A DNA stretch of 64,000 bases from Kiloniellaceae bacterium (GTDB lineage: Bacteria; Pseudomonadota; Alphaproteobacteria; Kiloniellales; J153): NCBI GenBank assembly GCA_021776175.1, contig JAJFGJ010000003.1, positions 80,233 to 144,232 on the forward strand. The letters are read 5' to 3'. Position 1 is the first letter of the stretch; every line of letters begins with the position of its first letter. A model generated the notes under the pieces. It made no database searches. It saw only the letters and a list, made by a program, of their open reading frames with translations, and had not been told where the DNA came from. This document shows positions 1 through 11,350 of this stretch, one piece after another. A program made the translations under genes and the position numbers.

Positions 1-557
1 GCATGCGCCGCCTGCGCGCGCAGGCGGTCGAATTCGAAGAGGCGTTCTGGTCGGGCGGTTCCTTGGAAGACCTCTACGAACGCATGGACCGGGTGCCGCC
101 CGATCCCATGGCGTCACTGTTCGTTTCGGCGATGCGCGAGTGGCGGCGCTCGGCCTCGAAAGGCGCCGCCGGCAACGATCATTCCAAGGCCAGCCTGAAA
201 CAGCGCGTCGACCGGGTCATGCAGATAACCCTGGGACGCGAGATGGAACGCCTGGAGCGGCACATGGTGTTTCTGGCCTCGGTCGGTTCTTCGGCGCCTT
301 TCGTGGGCCTGTTCGGTACCGTGTGGGGGATCATCAACGCCTTCACCTCGATCGCCGCCTCGGAGAATACCAGCCTGGCGGTGGTCGCGCCCGGTATCGC
401 CGAAGCCTTGTTCGCGACCGCGCTGGGGCTGGTCGCGGCGATACCGGCGGTTATCGGATTTAACAAGCTGGCCAACGATCTTGGACGCTATGCCGGGCGG
501 CTGGAAGCCTTCGCCGGCGAATTCAGCGCCATACTTTCGCGCCAATTGGACGAGTAA
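1..557 (+). CDS. tolQ: TolQ, proton-channel subunit of Tol-Pal (5' end outside window)
   Basis: TolQ forms, with TolR, the inner-membrane proton-driven motor that energises TolA for outer-membrane constriction at division. About 185 C-terminal residues are present; the first transmembrane helix lies upstream of the window, so the first ATG at position 3 is probably internal. Visible are the ExbB/TolQ/MotA signature with two hydrophobic helices (about residues 92-116 and 132-155 of the visible part), including SSAPFVGLFGTVWGII and a Gly/Ala-rich GIAEALFATALGLVAAIP helix. It ends in TAA 8 bases before tolR, so it is the first visible member of the tolQRAB-pal-cpoB cluster. The identification is secure from motif and context. 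Confidence 0.95.
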   Translation, partial: MRRLRAQAVEFEEAFWSGGSLEDLYERMDRVPPDPMASLFVSAMREWRRSASKGAAGNDHSKASLKQRVDRVMQITLGREMERLERHMVFLASVGSSAPFVGLFGTVWGIINAFTSIAASENTSLAVVAPGIAEALFATALGLVAAIPAVIGFNKLANDLGRYAGRLEAFAGEFSAILSRQLDE

Positions 558-565
558 TAAGAGCT

Positions 566-1021
566 ATGTCGAGCGAATTCATGGGCCGCGCCAGCGGCCC
601 CGGCCACCGGCGGCGGACCTACCAGCCGATGAGCGAGATCAACGTGACGCCTTTTGTCGATGTCATGCTGGTTCTCCTGATCGTGTTCATGGTGACGGCG
701 CCGCTGCTGACCGTGGGGGTTCCGGTCGATTTGCCCAAGACGGAGGCCAAGGCGATCGCGGAGGCCGAGGAGCCCTTGGTTATTTCGGTCAATGCCGAGG
801 GCCAGATCTTCGTTCAGGACACGGAAGTTGAAATCGAAAACCTCGTGCCGCGCCTACGCGCGATCACACAGAACAAGGCCGACACCCGGATTTACCTGCG
901 CGGAGACCGGAACATCGACTACGGCCGGGTCATGGAAGTCATGGGCACGGTCAACTTCGCCGGATTTAGCAGAGTCGCGCTGGTCGCCGAGCTGCCCAAG
1001 CGCGCGAAAAACAAGAACTAG
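566..1021 (+). CDS. tolR: TolR, Tol-Pal motor subunit
   Basis: TolR (151 aa) is the single-pass partner of TolQ in the proton-driven motor. The sequence shows a basic N-terminal tail, the family signature INVTPFVDVMLVLLIVFMV with one membrane helix at about residues 30-48, and an Asp at residue 32 that corresponds to the conserved protonatable Asp of the ExbD/TolR family. The remaining 100 residues form the periplasmic domain. The length is normal for the family. The ATG at 566 follows the tolQ stop by 8 bases, which fits a translationally linked operon. The 36-base gap to tolA has no obvious promoter. Confidence 0.95.
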   Translation: MSSEFMGRASGPGHRRRTYQPMSEINVTPFVDVMLVLLIVFMVTAPLLTVGVPVDLPKTEAKAIAEAEEPLVISVNAEGQIFVQDTEVEIENLVPRLRAITQNKADTRIYLRGDRNIDYGRVMEVMGTVNFAGFSRVALVAELPKRAKNKN

Positions 1022-1057
1022 AACGAACACAAGAGACGGAGCAGCGGATCGCCGGTC

Positions 1058-1969
1058 ATGCGCAGTGGAGCGTTATATTCAAGCATCTTGCACGCCACGG
1101 TTCTGGCGATCCTGGCGTTCGGCCTGCCGTCTTTCGTCACGCCGCGCAACGCCACGATTGTCCCGGTCGATCTGGTCGTGCTCGACGACCTGAAGGAAGA
1201 GGCGGTGAAGGAGGAGCCCAAGCCCGAGCCGCCTCCCGAACCCAAGGCCGAGGAACAGGCGCCGATACCCGAGCCGCCGAAACAGCAGGCGAAGCTGGAA
1301 CCGGCTCCGCCCGAACCCGAACCCGAGCCCGAGCCCGAGCCGCTCCAGGCCAAACCGGAGCCGATACCCGAACCGCCCAAACCGGAGCCGGTTCCCGAGC
1401 CGCCCAAGGTCAAACCGGAGCCGAAGGTGAAGCCGGAGCCGAAAAAGGCGGCGCCCGCGCCGCCGCCCAAGCCCAAGCGCCGGCCGGTGGTCAAGATGGC
1501 GAAGCCGAAAAAGAAACCGCCGCCCAAGCCGAAGCCGGATCAGTTGGCCGCGATTCTGCGCGACGTCCTGAAACGCAAGGACCAGCCTCGTCCCGCGGCG
1601 CAGGATCAGACCGCCAAGGCGCCCGAGAAAGGCTCGGCCCAACCGCGCGTCAGCGCCTTCGAGCAGAACCGGATGATCCAGGCCATTCAACAGCAACTGC
1701 GGGCGTGCTGGCGGCTCGACCCCGGCGCCCGGGAGGCCGAGGACCTGGTGGTCGAGATCCGCGTCAACCTTAACCCGGACGGTTCGGTGCGCCAGGCCAA
1801 CGTGATCGACGTGGCGCGCATGGTTCAGGATGCTTACTTCCGCAGCGCCGCCGAGAACGCCAAGCGCGCGATCGATGTATGCAGTCCTTTTAAGTTACCG
1901 ATTAGAAAGTACGATGTTTGGCGCGATATTACCCTGCGATTCAACCCGCGAGAAATGTTTGGAACATGA
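1058..1969 (+). CDS. tolA: TolA, trans-periplasmic linker of Tol-Pal
   Basis: TolA (303 aa) spans the periplasm and links the TolQR motor to TolB and Pal. A membrane helix lies at about residues 7-25 ([19 protein letters not shown]). Residues 45-170 are a very Pro-, Glu- and Lys-rich spacer with many EPEP, KPEP and PPKP repeats, and residues 205-303 form a TonB/TolA-type C-terminal domain ([14 protein letters not shown] onward). The spacer looks more like the extended spacer of TonB than the Ala/Lys helical domain of enterobacterial TolA; a TonB-like assignment is made unlikely by its place between tolR and tolB. The TGA stop overlaps the tolB ATG as ATGA. Confidence 0.92.
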   Translation: MRSGALYSSILHATVLAILAFGLPSFVTPRNATIVPVDLVVLDDLKEEAVKEEPKPEPPPEPKAEEQAPIPEPPKQQAKLEPAPPEPEPEPEPEPLQAKPEPIPEPPKPEPVPEPPKVKPEPKVKPEPKKAAPAPPPKPKRRPVVKMAKPKKKPPPKPKPDQLAAILRDVLKRKDQPRPAAQDQTAKAPEKGSAQPRVSAFEQNRMIQAIQQQLRACWRLDPGAREAEDLVVEIRVNLNPDGSVRQANVIDVARMVQDAYFRSAAENAKRAIDVCSPFKLPIRKYDVWRDITLRFNPREMFGT

Positions 1970-3336
1970 TGCAAATACCAAATCTCATTGATATTAGACT
2001 TGCCATTGGAACGGCTTCGCGTCTATTCACCCCGCTGTTGGCTCTAGGAATGATCGCCGCCGCGAGCGGCGCCGCGCGCGCCGAACTGGTGGTGGATATC
2101 ACCCGCGGCTTCGTCGAGCCCCTGCCGATCGCGGTCACCGATTTCGATGGCTCGGCGCTCGATGAAACCCAGTTTGGAAAAGACATCTCAAGGGTCATCG
2201 CCGCCGATTTGGAGCGTAGCGGACTGTTTCGCCCGATCGAACAGGGCGCCTTCATCCAGGACCCGGCGACGCTGCGCATCGCCCCCAAGTTCGGCGACTG
2301 GCGGCTGATCAACGCCCAGGCCCTGATCAGCGGCGCGACCGAGCTTCAGGCGGATGGCCGCTTGCGGGTCGAATTCCGCCTTTGGGATGTTTTCGCGGAG
2401 ATCCAGATCACCGGCCTGGCTTATTTCACGACTCCGGCCAACTGGCGCCGCGTGGCGCACATTATCGCCGACGCGATCTATAAGCGGCTGACCGGCGAGG
2501 AAGGCTATTTCGATACGCGGATCGTCTATATCGCCGAAAGCGGGCCCCAGAACCGGCGCGTCAAACGCCTGTCGATCATGGACCAGGACGGCGATAACCA
2601 CCGCTTCCTGACCGATGGCAGCGTGCTGGTGCTCACACCGCGATTTTCGCCGACCACGCAAGAAATCACATATTTGTCATACGTCGGCGAGACGCCCCGG
2701 GTTTTTCTTTTCAACCTGAATACCGGCCAGCAGGAGGTTTTGGGCAACTTTCCGGGCATGACCTTCGCGCCCCGGTTCTCTCCCGATGGAAACAGCGTGA
2801 TCATGAGTCTGGCGCGCTCAGGTAACTCCGAAATTTACCGGATGGACCTGAGGACACGAAAAGTCACGCGCCTCACCGATCACTCGGCGATCGACACCTC
2901 GCCGAGCTACTCCCCCGATGGGGGGGAGATCGTGTTCAACTCGGACCGGGGCGGGACGCAACAGATCTATGTGATGTCCGAGAATGGCGGCAATGTGCGC
3001 AGAATTACCTTCAGCGCCGGCCGCTATGCGACGCCCGTGTGGTCGCCTCGCGGAGATTTGATAGCCTTTACGCGTATTTACCAAAGCGAGTTCTATATCG
3101 GCGTCATGCGTCCCGACGGCAGCGGCGAGCGCATGCTGGCCAAGGGATTTTTGGTCGAAGGACCAACTTGGGCGCCAAATGGGCGCGTGCTGTCGTTTTA
3201 CCGGCAAGAACCGGCCAGCGATCGCGGCGTCGTGCGCTCGAAACTTTACACCATAGACTTAACGGGTTTTAACGAAAGAGAGATCGTGACCCCGATCGAT
3301 GGCTCGGATCCGGCTTGGTCCCCCTTGATTCCCTAG
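1966..3336 (+). CDS. tolB: TolB, periplasmic beta-propeller of Tol-Pal
   Basis: TolB (456 aa) is a periplasmic protein that binds Pal and TolA. The ATG at 1966 was chosen because it overlaps the tolA stop (ATGA) and gives a signal peptide that ends in GAARA before ELVVDITRG; a reading that starts 48 bases earlier would add a non-conserved extension inside tolA. The N-terminal third is the TolB amino-terminal domain and the rest shows WD40-like propeller blades with repeats of the type [31 protein letters not shown] and [13 protein letters not shown]. The length is near the usual 430-450 residues. It is fourth in the cluster, 148 bases before pal. Confidence 0.96.
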   Translation: MMQIPNLIDIRLAIGTASRLFTPLLALGMIAAASGAARAELVVDITRGFVEPLPIAVTDFDGSALDETQFGKDISRVIAADLERSGLFRPIEQGAFIQDPATLRIAPKFGDWRLINAQALISGATELQADGRLRVEFRLWDVFAEIQITGLAYFTTPANWRRVAHIIADAIYKRLTGEEGYFDTRIVYIAESGPQNRRVKRLSIMDQDGDNHRFLTDGSVLVLTPRFSPTTQEITYLSYVGETPRVFLFNLNTGQQEVLGNFPGMTFAPRFSPDGNSVIMSLARSGNSEIYRMDLRTRKVTRLTDHSAIDTSPSYSPDGGEIVFNSDRGGTQQIYVMSENGGNVRRITFSAGRYATPVWSPRGDLIAFTRIYQSEFYIGVMRPDGSGERMLAKGFLVEGPTWAPNGRVLSFYRQEPASDRGVVRSKLYTIDLTGFNEREIVTPIDGSDPAWSPLIP

Positions 3337-3353
3337 GGACCGTCGGATAAATT

Positions 3354-3379
3354 GCCCGCCTCATCCGCATGATGCGGGC
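3354..3379. other. Stem-loop between tolB and pal
   Basis: Two arms, GCCCGC at 3354-3359 and GCGGGC at 3374-3379, extend inward through one mismatch to TCAT/ATGA around a CCGC loop, giving about 10 base pairs. No T-run follows, so it is not a clear intrinsic terminator. It could attenuate or stabilise the tolB-pal transcript, or mark the upstream edge of a pal promoter region. Confidence 0.45.
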
Positions 3380-3484
3380 GAGTCGGGTGTTATCCATGCC
3401 TTAAGGGTCGGCTGCCATATTCGCGGACCGGAGGCTATTCAACATAACACCCTATTCCGGGGGGAATTCTCGAGAGGTTTCCAC

Positions 3485-4012
3485 ATGCGTTCAAAGATTA
3501 TCACGTTCATCGCGGCTGCTTTTTTCCTGACCGCGTGCGGTACCTCGAGTGAGGATTCGGGGGCCGGCACTGGGTCCGGCACGGCGACGACAACGACCAC
3601 GGCTCAGCCCTCAACTTCCGCCGCACCCGCCGCACCCACGATTCCGGGGCCGGCGCCCGGCAGCCAGGAACACCTGGTGGTCAATGTCGGCGACCGTGTC
3701 TTCTTCGATTTCGACAAGAGCGATATCAAGCGGGCGGGCCGGAGCACGGCCGAGGCCTTGGCCGCTTGGATGAATAATTTCCCGGCGGTGACGATCACCA
3801 TCGAAGGTCACGCGGATGAGCGCGGGACGCGGGAATATAACTTGGCGCTTGGCGAGCGGCGTGCGAACGCGGTCTACGATTACCTGCTGGCGCTTGGCAT
3901 TCACGCGAACCGCTTGCGGACGATCAGCTACGGCAAGGAGCGTCCGGCGGTTCTCGGATCGAACGAAGAAGCTTGGTCCCAAAACCGGCGCGGCGTCTTC
4001 ATCGTCAACTGA
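3485..4012 (+). CDS. pal: Pal, peptidoglycan-associated outer-membrane lipoprotein
   Basis: Pal (175 aa) anchors the outer membrane to peptidoglycan and is the outer-membrane end of the Tol system. The signal peptide ends in the lipobox LTAC, with the acylated Cys at residue 18. A Ser/Thr/Ala/Pro-rich linker (about residues 20-60) leads to an OmpA-like domain with FDFDKSDIKRAG, EGHADERGTREYNLALGERRA and a C-terminal NRRGVFIV, which includes the conserved Asp and Arg expected to bind diaminopimelate. An AGAGG ribosome site precedes the ATG. The length is typical of alphaproteobacterial Pal. Confidence 0.96.
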   Translation: MRSKIITFIAAAFFLTACGTSSEDSGAGTGSGTATTTTTAQPSTSAAPAAPTIPGPAPGSQEHLVVNVGDRVFFDFDKSDIKRAGRSTAEALAAWMNNFPAVTITIEGHADERGTREYNLALGERRANAVYDYLLALGIHANRLRTISYGKERPAVLGSNEEAWSQNRRGVFIVN

Positions 4013-4025
4013 TCCGCGCGGGCTG

Positions 4026-4050
4026 GCCCGCTTCGCATGTGCGAGCGGGC
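4026..4050. other. Stem-loop 1 in the pal-cpoB gap
   Basis: GCCCGC (4026-4031) and TCGCA pair with TGCGA and GCGGGC (4045-4050), an 11-bp stem with one bulged T. There is no following T-tract. It lies just after the pal stop in a 238-base gap. Confidence 0.4.
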
Positions 4051-4064
4051 GACCCGGGGACGCT

Positions 4065-4094
4065 GCCGGCTTTTCCGAGCGATGAAGAGCCGGC
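4065..4094. other. Stem-loop 2 in the pal-cpoB gap
   Basis: A perfect 7-bp inverted repeat, GCCGGCT (4065-4071) and AGCCGGC (4088-4094), closes a 16-base loop. It follows stem-loop 1 by 14 bases. The pair may act as transcript-processing or partial termination structures separating pal from cpoB; function is inferred. Confidence 0.35.
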
Positions 4095-4250
4095 GCCTTC
4101 CCAATGCAACAGCTTGGCGGTCTGCGGGCATCGCGTGGCGGCTTGTACCGGGGATCGCCACTCCCTTGGTTCCGCCGCCATAATTACGTCAAGAATTTCA
4201 GTCAAGGAAGGGATGTTCCTCAACCCGCGAGGATATCCGGAGCCTCGAAT

Positions 4251-5372
4251 ATGGCCGAACAGATGATCGCGCCGGCATTACCGCCAGTCCCCCGTTTAAG
4301 GCGCCCGCTTGGCGCCCGGTTCCCGCTTGGCGCCCGATCCTTGGGCCTGGCCTGCATCTTGGCAGGGGCGCTCTCCTGGATCGCGCCGGCAAGCGCGCCT
4401 GCCCAAGATTCGCAGGTTCAAGGCTTGGTGGACCGGGTCGAACGCTTGCAGCGCGAGCTGCAAACGCTTCAGCGTGAAGTTTATCGCGGCGAAGCGCCGC
4501 CGGCCGCGGTTGGCACGGCGGACCCGGTGAAGGACACCTCCAGCGGCCCGAGTATGAATACCGTGATCGCGGCGCGAATCGAGCTGCGCATTTCGCAGTT
4601 GGAAGCGCAGCTGCGGGAACTAACCGGCCAGATAGAGGAAGCCTCGTACAGGCAGACCCAGCTACGGGGCATGATCGACAAACTGGCGGCGGACACGGAT
4701 CTGCGTCTACAGCAGACGGATTTGCGTCTACAGCGGCTTGAGCAAGGCGGCGCGGGAATGGCATCGGCCGCCGCCGCCGGCCAAGTGGCCGGAACGGCCC
4801 CGGATCAAGGCCAGGATACGATGCTGGGACAGCCCCTGTCCGGCGGCGGCGCGGCGCGCACCTTGGGCACCGTGCCGGTCGAGGACCTGCAGGCCCTGCA
4901 GTCGGGACAGGTGGAGAGGGCTTCCCCAGCCGAACCCGCCCCGGCGGCGGAAAGCCAGAGCGCCACGGCCTATGTCCTGCCGGGCGAGAGCCCCCAGGAG
5001 CAGTACAAGAATGCTTTCGGACTCTTGAGCCAGGCCAATTACGTCGAGGCCGAATTAGCCCTGCGTGCCTTTGTCGAACAGCATGCCGACGATCCGCTGG
5101 CCGGAAACGCGAAGTACTGGCTGGGCGAGACCTACTACGTGCGCCAGGATTATCAGCAGGCCGCCATTACCTTCGCCGAGGCGTATCAGCAGTATCCCGA
5201 CAATTCGAAGGCGCCCGACAATCTGCTGAAGCTGGGCATGTCTCTGTCCGCCCTGGGCAGCAAGAGCGATGCTTGCGGCACCTTCGCGGAACTCCTCAAG
5301 CGCTACGCCAACGCCGCCGTGACCATCAAGCAGCGCGCCAATCGGGAGCGCCAGCGCCTGGGCTGCAAGTGA
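4251..5372 (+). CDS. cpoB: CpoB/YbgF, Tol-associated cell-division coordinator
   Basis: CpoB (YbgF) is a periplasmic protein that coordinates Tol-Pal with peptidoglycan synthesis during constriction. The 373-residue reading begins at the ATG preceded by GGAG at 8 bases; a longer open frame to 4104 has no plausible start region. An Arg-rich N-terminus leads into a signal sequence (LGLACILAGALSWIAPASAPAQ), then a coiled-coil heptad region (VQGLVDRVERLQRELQTLQ) and a second coil rich in Leu/Gln, a Gly/Ala linker, and a C-terminal TPR domain (about 120 residues, ending RERQRLGCK). The stop overlaps the downstream tilS GTG. The position after pal is the classical one. Confidence 0.92.
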   Translation: MAEQMIAPALPPVPRLRRPLGARFPLGARSLGLACILAGALSWIAPASAPAQDSQVQGLVDRVERLQRELQTLQREVYRGEAPPAAVGTADPVKDTSSGPSMNTVIAARIELRISQLEAQLRELTGQIEEASYRQTQLRGMIDKLAADTDLRLQQTDLRLQRLEQGGAGMASAAAAGQVAGTAPDQGQDTMLGQPLSGGGAARTLGTVPVEDLQALQSGQVERASPAEPAPAAESQSATAYVLPGESPQEQYKNAFGLLSQANYVEAELALRAFVEQHADDPLAGNAKYWLGETYYVRQDYQQAAITFAEAYQQYPDNSKAPDNLLKLGMSLSALGSKSDACGTFAELLKRYANAAVTIKQRANRERQRLGCK

Positions 5373-6715
5373 TACCGGCGCCGCGCGCATCGGCGGCGGT
5401 ACTCGGCGCGGTTGAATTCGGCGCTTCGATGGATCGGTTCGGGCCGTTCGAATCCCACCCCCACATCGCGGCCGGCGTTTCGGGCGGCGCCGACAGCATG
5501 GCGCTGGCGGTTCTGCTTTCCCACTGGAGCGAGGCGCGGGGCGGGCGGTTCACGGCCTTGATCGTGGATCACGGCCTGCGCGCCGCCGCCGCCGCCGAGG
5601 CCAGGGCCGTTGGCCGGAGCCTGCGGTCTCTGGGAATCGCGCACCGGGTTTTGCGGTGGCATGGCGATATCCCCAAAGCCAACGTCCAGGCCGAAGCAAG
5701 GCGCATTCGCCACGATCTGCTGGCGGCATGGTGCGAGCGGCACGGTATTCTTCACCTGGCCCTGGGCCACCACCTCGAAGACCAGGCGGAAACCTTTCTG
5801 CTGCGGTTGGGCCGGGGCAGCGGCCTCGACGGTCTGGCGGCCATGGCGGGGGTAAGCGCCGGCTCTCAAATCCGCTTGCTGCGGCCGTTGCTGGGCGTGG
5901 CCAAGGCGCGGCTGGTCTCTACGCTTCGGGCATCGGATATCGGCTGGGTCGAGGATCCGACAAACCTGAACGTCAAGCATGCCCGGATCCGTTTGCGGGC
6001 CTTGCGGCCCAAGCTCGCCGCCGAAGGCTTGAGCGCCGAACGCCTGGCCGCCACGGCGGCGCGGCTGAGCCGGGCGCGCCGGGCGCTCGAGGGCGCGGCG
6101 GCGGAGCTGTTGGCCCGCGCGGTCTGGATTCATCCCGCCGGGTTCGCCCGTGCCGACACGGCTTTTCTGAGCGCGGCGCCGGAAGAGACCGCCCTGCGTG
6201 CCCTGGCGCGCATTCTCATGACAGTGGGCGGGCTGGACTATGGCCCGCGGCTGGACCGCTTGGAGCGCCTGCTGGCCCAGATGCGCGCGGATCCCGCGAA
6301 AGGGCACACTCTGGGCCGGTGCCGGGTATTGCCGCGCGCCAGGCCCTATCCCCATCACCTGATCGTGCGCGAGGAACGGGCGGTGCCGGTCATGCCTGTT
6401 GCCCCGGGCGGAACCGTTCTTTGGGACAACCGGTTCGAAATCGCCGTTAAGGCCCAGGGTCATGACGGGATCGCCTCTATCGCGGCCCTGGGGCGGGCCG
6501 GGTGGGCGGCGCTGCGGCCTAAGTTGGCGGATCCGGATTCGGCGGCGATTCCGGCGGCCGCCCGGCCCTCGCTTCCGGCCATCAGCGACTCTTCGGGACT
6601 CCTGGCCGTGCCCCATCTGGGCTACCTGAGGGCTGGATCGCGGGGCCCAATCGTATCTAAATGCCGCTTCTCGCCCAAAAACGGCCTAACCGCGGGTGCC
6701 TTTACAGTTGCTTAG
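5369..6715 (+). CDS. tilS: TilS, tRNA(Ile)-lysidine synthetase
   Basis: TilS attaches lysine to C34 of the CAU anticodon tRNA-Ile with ATP, so AUA is read as isoleucine. The 448-residue reading starts at a GTG that overlaps the cpoB stop (GTGA), and it matches the usual short leader before the N-type ATP pyrophosphatase domain; ATG at 5429 is an alternative. The P-loop SGGADS lies at about residues 38-43, followed by IVDHGLR and a LALGHHLEDQAETFLLRLGRGSG motif typical of the family, and WVEDPTN. The last 150 residues are divergent and Ala/Arg-rich, as often seen in this class. The gene is followed about 100 bases later by ftsH. Confidence 0.93.
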   Translation: MIPAPRASAAVLGAVEFGASMDRFGPFESHPHIAAGVSGGADSMALAVLLSHWSEARGGRFTALIVDHGLRAAAAAEARAVGRSLRSLGIAHRVLRWHGDIPKANVQAEARRIRHDLLAAWCERHGILHLALGHHLEDQAETFLLRLGRGSGLDGLAAMAGVSAGSQIRLLRPLLGVAKARLVSTLRASDIGWVEDPTNLNVKHARIRLRALRPKLAAEGLSAERLAATAARLSRARRALEGAAAELLARAVWIHPAGFARADTAFLSAAPEETALRALARILMTVGGLDYGPRLDRLERLLAQMRADPAKGHTLGRCRVLPRARPYPHHLIVREERAVPVMPVAPGGTVLWDNRFEIAVKAQGHDGIASIAALGRAGWAALRPKLADPDSAAIPAAARPSLPAISDSSGLLAVPHLGYLRAGSRGPIVSKCRFSPKNGLTAGAFTVA

Positions 6716-6818
6716 GCGGCAAGGCGCATTATGTTAATGAACACAGTAGGCATTTTTGCCTCGTTTTCCCGCCTGCCCCATGGGTCGGGCGCGGGATGGT
6801 AACGGAAGGGATTTGGGT

Positions 6819-8750
<1,932 letters not shown>

Positions 8751-8781
8751 CCGAAACCCCGCCTTGCGATTTATCACGAAC

Positions 8782-8805
8782 AGCCCCGCTTTACGCGGGG
8801 CTTTT
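8782..8805 (+). terminator. Intrinsic terminator after ftsH
   Basis: A perfect 8-bp stem, AGCCCCGC (8782-8789) and GCGGGGCT (8795-8802), closes a 5-base loop and is followed by a short T-run. It ends only 21 bases before the folP ATG, so folP must either rely on read-through or have a promoter overlapping this structure. Confidence 0.8.
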
Positions 8806-8825
8806 CGCGTGATGAAATCCCGCCC

Positions 8826-9905
8826 ATGACTATTAGCGTCACGCTTAGGCCCTTGGCGCCGGCCAATGAATCGCCCGGGGAAACTACTCCTCTGGCCGGC
8901 GGGCCGCTCCATTTCGCGGCTTGCGAGGCCGTGGTCCGCGAGACGAGGGACGGCGGTATCCGCGAACTTGCCCGTGCCCGCCTGGCGCCGGGAGAGGTAC
9001 CGTCATGGGCGGCGCGCTTCGGCCCCGGCGCGGTGGAGCAAGCGCGGCGCCAACTCGCGGCCTTGAGCGCGCCGCGCCCGGCCTTCGCCGGCCTGTCCCT
9101 GACGCAGCCGTGCCTCATGGGCATTCTCAACGTGACGCCGGACAGTTTTTCCGACGGCGGCGACCGTTTCGATCCCGGCCGGGCGGTGGCCGACGGTTTC
9201 TCCATGATCGAGGCCGGCGCCGCGATTCTGGATGTCGGCGGCGAATCGACCCGGCCCAGATCCGAAGCGGTCGGGGAGGCGGAAGAGTTGCGCCGAATCT
9301 TGCCGGTGGTGCGTGCCCTGGCCGAAGGCGGGGCTCTGGTTTCCATCGATACCCGGCGCGCGCGCGTCGTGGCCGCGGCCCTGGAGGCGGGGGCCAGGAT
9401 TGTGAACGACGTGACCGCCTTTACCGGCGATCCGCGCGGCCTGTCCCTGGCCGCCGAGGCCGGGGCCTGCGTCGTGCTCATGCACATGCAGGGCGAGCCG
9501 CGCAGCATGCAGGAAAATCCAATCTATGCCGACGCGCCGCTCGACATTCACGACTACCTGGCGGCACGGGTCGCGGCTTGCGAGGCGGCGGGCATCGCGC
9601 GCGGCCGGATCGCGGTCGACCCCGGTATCGGTTTCGGCAAGAACCTCGCGCACAACTTGCGGGTCCTGAACCATCTCGCGGTCCTGCATGGGATCGGCTG
9701 CCCCCTGGTTCTGGGGGTCAGCCGCAAGAGCTTCATGACCAAGATCGTGCCCGGCGTGGCGCCCAAGGCCCGCCTGCCGGGGTCGCTGGCCGCGAACTTG
9801 GCCGGGCTGGCGCGCGGGGTTCAGATCCTAAGGGTCCACGACGTGCCGGAAACGGCGCAGGCCGTGGCCATTTGGGAGGCGATCCAAGGCGGCGGCGGGG
9901 ATTGA
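8826..9905 (+). CDS. folP: Dihydropteroate synthase
   Basis: FolP condenses 6-hydroxymethyl-7,8-dihydropterin pyrophosphate with p-aminobenzoate to dihydropteroate in folate synthesis. The catalytic TIM barrel begins at about residue 95 with CLMGILNVTPDSFSDGG (Met at 98), then ESTRPRSEAV, SIDTRRARV, VNDVTAF and GIGFGKN. The protein is 359 aa against about 280 for the E. coli enzyme, because of a roughly 95-residue N-terminal extension of unknown role; extensions of this kind occur in alphaproteobacterial FolP proteins. The start at 8826 is the first ATG after the ftsH terminator. glmM lies 101 bases downstream, the same ftsH-folP-glmM order as in E. coli. Confidence 0.95.
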   Translation: MTISVTLRPLAPANESPGETTPLAGGPLHFAACEAVVRETRDGGIRELARARLAPGEVPSWAARFGPGAVEQARRQLAALSAPRPAFAGLSLTQPCLMGILNVTPDSFSDGGDRFDPGRAVADGFSMIEAGAAILDVGGESTRPRSEAVGEAEELRRILPVVRALAEGGALVSIDTRRARVVAAALEAGARIVNDVTAFTGDPRGLSLAAEAGACVVLMHMQGEPRSMQENPIYADAPLDIHDYLAARVAACEAAGIARGRIAVDPGIGFGKNLAHNLRVLNHLAVLHGIGCPLVLGVSRKSFMTKIVPGVAPKARLPGSLAANLAGLARGVQILRVHDVPETAQAVAIWEAIQGGGGD

Positions 9906-10006
9906 CTCTTGGGTTGTTAATACGCGGCAAACGCCCGATACCTATGTTAACGCTGGGGCGCCTTAACAACATGCTATGACTGGCTTAAGCCCAAGAGGTA
10001 TCGGAG

Positions 10007-11350
10007 ATGCGCAAACTATTCGGGACCGATGGGATTCGCGGGACCGCCAACCGGGAACCTATCACGGCCGAGACCGCGCTGGCGGTCGCCAAAGCCGCCG
10101 GCGCGCAATTTCGCCGCGGCGACCATCGCCATCGGGTCGTGATAGGCAAGGACACGCGCCTGTCCGGTTATTTGCTGGAGCCGGCCTTGACCGCCGGATT
10201 CGTTTCGGTCGGCATGGACGTGGTCTTGCTTGGCCCCTTGCCGACTCCCGCCGTGGCCATGTTGACACGCTCTCTGCGGGCCGATCTCGGGGTCATGATT
10301 TCGGCCTCGCATAATCCCTACCAGGACAACGGCATCAAATTGTTCGGCCCCGACGGTTACAAGCTGTCCGACGAGGTCGAGCATGAGATCGAACGGCGGG
10401 TCGGTGAAAACGGCGCCGGCGCCTTGGCCCCTCCCGAACACCTGGGTCATGCCGAAAGGCTGGACGATGCCGTCGGCCGCTATATCGAATTCGTCAAGTA
10501 CAGCTTTCCAAAAGGCCTGCGTCTCGACGGTTTGAAGATCGTTGTCGATTGCGCCCACGGTGCCGCCTACCGGGTGGCGCCCAAGGTTCTCTACGAACTC
10601 GGCGCCGAGGTGGTCACCCTGGGCGCCGCCCCGAACGGCACCAACATAAACCGCGAGTGCGGGGCGACCTCGCCCGGCGCGATGCAAGCGGCGGTGGTCG
10701 AGAACGGCGCCGACTTCGGGTTGGCGCTCGACGGCGATGCCGACCGCGTGGTGGTGTCCGACGAACACGGTAAGCTGGTCGACGGCGATCAATTGATCGG
10801 GCTGGTCGCCCGCTCGTGGCGGGAATCGGGCCGCCTGCGCGGCGGCGGGGTGGTCGGCACCGTGATGGCCAATCTCGGGCTGGAACACTTTATCGAGGGC
10901 TTGAATCTTAATTTCGTGCGGACCCCTGTCGGCGACCGCTACGTGGTGGAGCACATGCGCGACGGCGGTTATAACGTCGGCGGCGAGCAATCCGGTCACA
11001 TCGTGCTTAGCGACTACTGCACCACCGGGGACGGCCAGATAGCGGCGCTGCAAGTCCTGGCGGTTCTGGTCGAGCGTGGCGGCCCGGCGAGCGAGGTCTG
11101 TCATGTCTTCGACCCCTTGCCGCAGGTTCTCAAGAACGTGCGTTTCACGGGCACGCCGCCGCTGGAAAACGAGCGCGTGCGCGAGGCGATCGACAAGGGC
11201 GAGCGCCAGTTGGGAAGCGCTGGACGTATTCTGGTCCGCAAGTCCGGGACCGAGCCGGTGGTGCGGGTCATGGCCGAGGGTGAGGACTTGGCCCTGGTGG
11301 ACAAGGTTGTCACCACCATCGTCGAGTCGATCGAACAGGTCTCCAGCTAG
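10007..11350 (+). CDS. glmM: Phosphoglucosamine mutase
   Basis: GlmM converts glucosamine-6-phosphate to glucosamine-1-phosphate for UDP-GlcNAc, and so for peptidoglycan and lipopolysaccharide. The protein is 447 aa, the family norm. The N-terminus [15 protein letters not shown] is diagnostic; the phosphoserine loop is SASHNP with Ser at residue 101; the metal loop is [12 protein letters not shown]; the substrate loop is GGEQSGH and the phosphate-binding loop RKSGTEP. The ATG follows GAGGTATCGGAG. The TAG stop forms the first bases of the palindromic repeat downstream. Confidence 0.97.
   Translation: MRKLFGTDGIRGTANREPITAETALAVAKAAGAQFRRGDHRHRVVIGKDTRLSGYLLEPALTAGFVSVGMDVVLLGPLPTPAVAMLTRSLRADLGVMISASHNPYQDNGIKLFGPDGYKLSDEVEHEIERRVGENGAGALAPPEHLGHAERLDDAVGRYIEFVKYSFPKGLRLDGLKIVVDCAHGAAYRVAPKVLYELGAEVVTLGAAPNGTNINRECGATSPGAMQAAVVENGADFGLALDGDADRVVVSDEHGKLVDGDQLIGLVARSWRESGRLRGGGVVGTVMANLGLEHFIEGLNLNFVRTPVGDRYVVEHMRDGGYNVGGEQSGHIVLSDYCTTGDGQIAALQVLAVLVERGGPASEVCHVFDPLPQVLKNVRFTGTPPLENERVREAIDKGERQLGSAGRILVRKSGTEPVVRVMAEGEDLALVDKVVTTIVESIEQVSS

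Noticed and set aside
5303..6616. 437-residue open frame antisense to tilS
   Set aside because: GC-rich shadow with Arg/Gln/Pro-rich translation and no motif.
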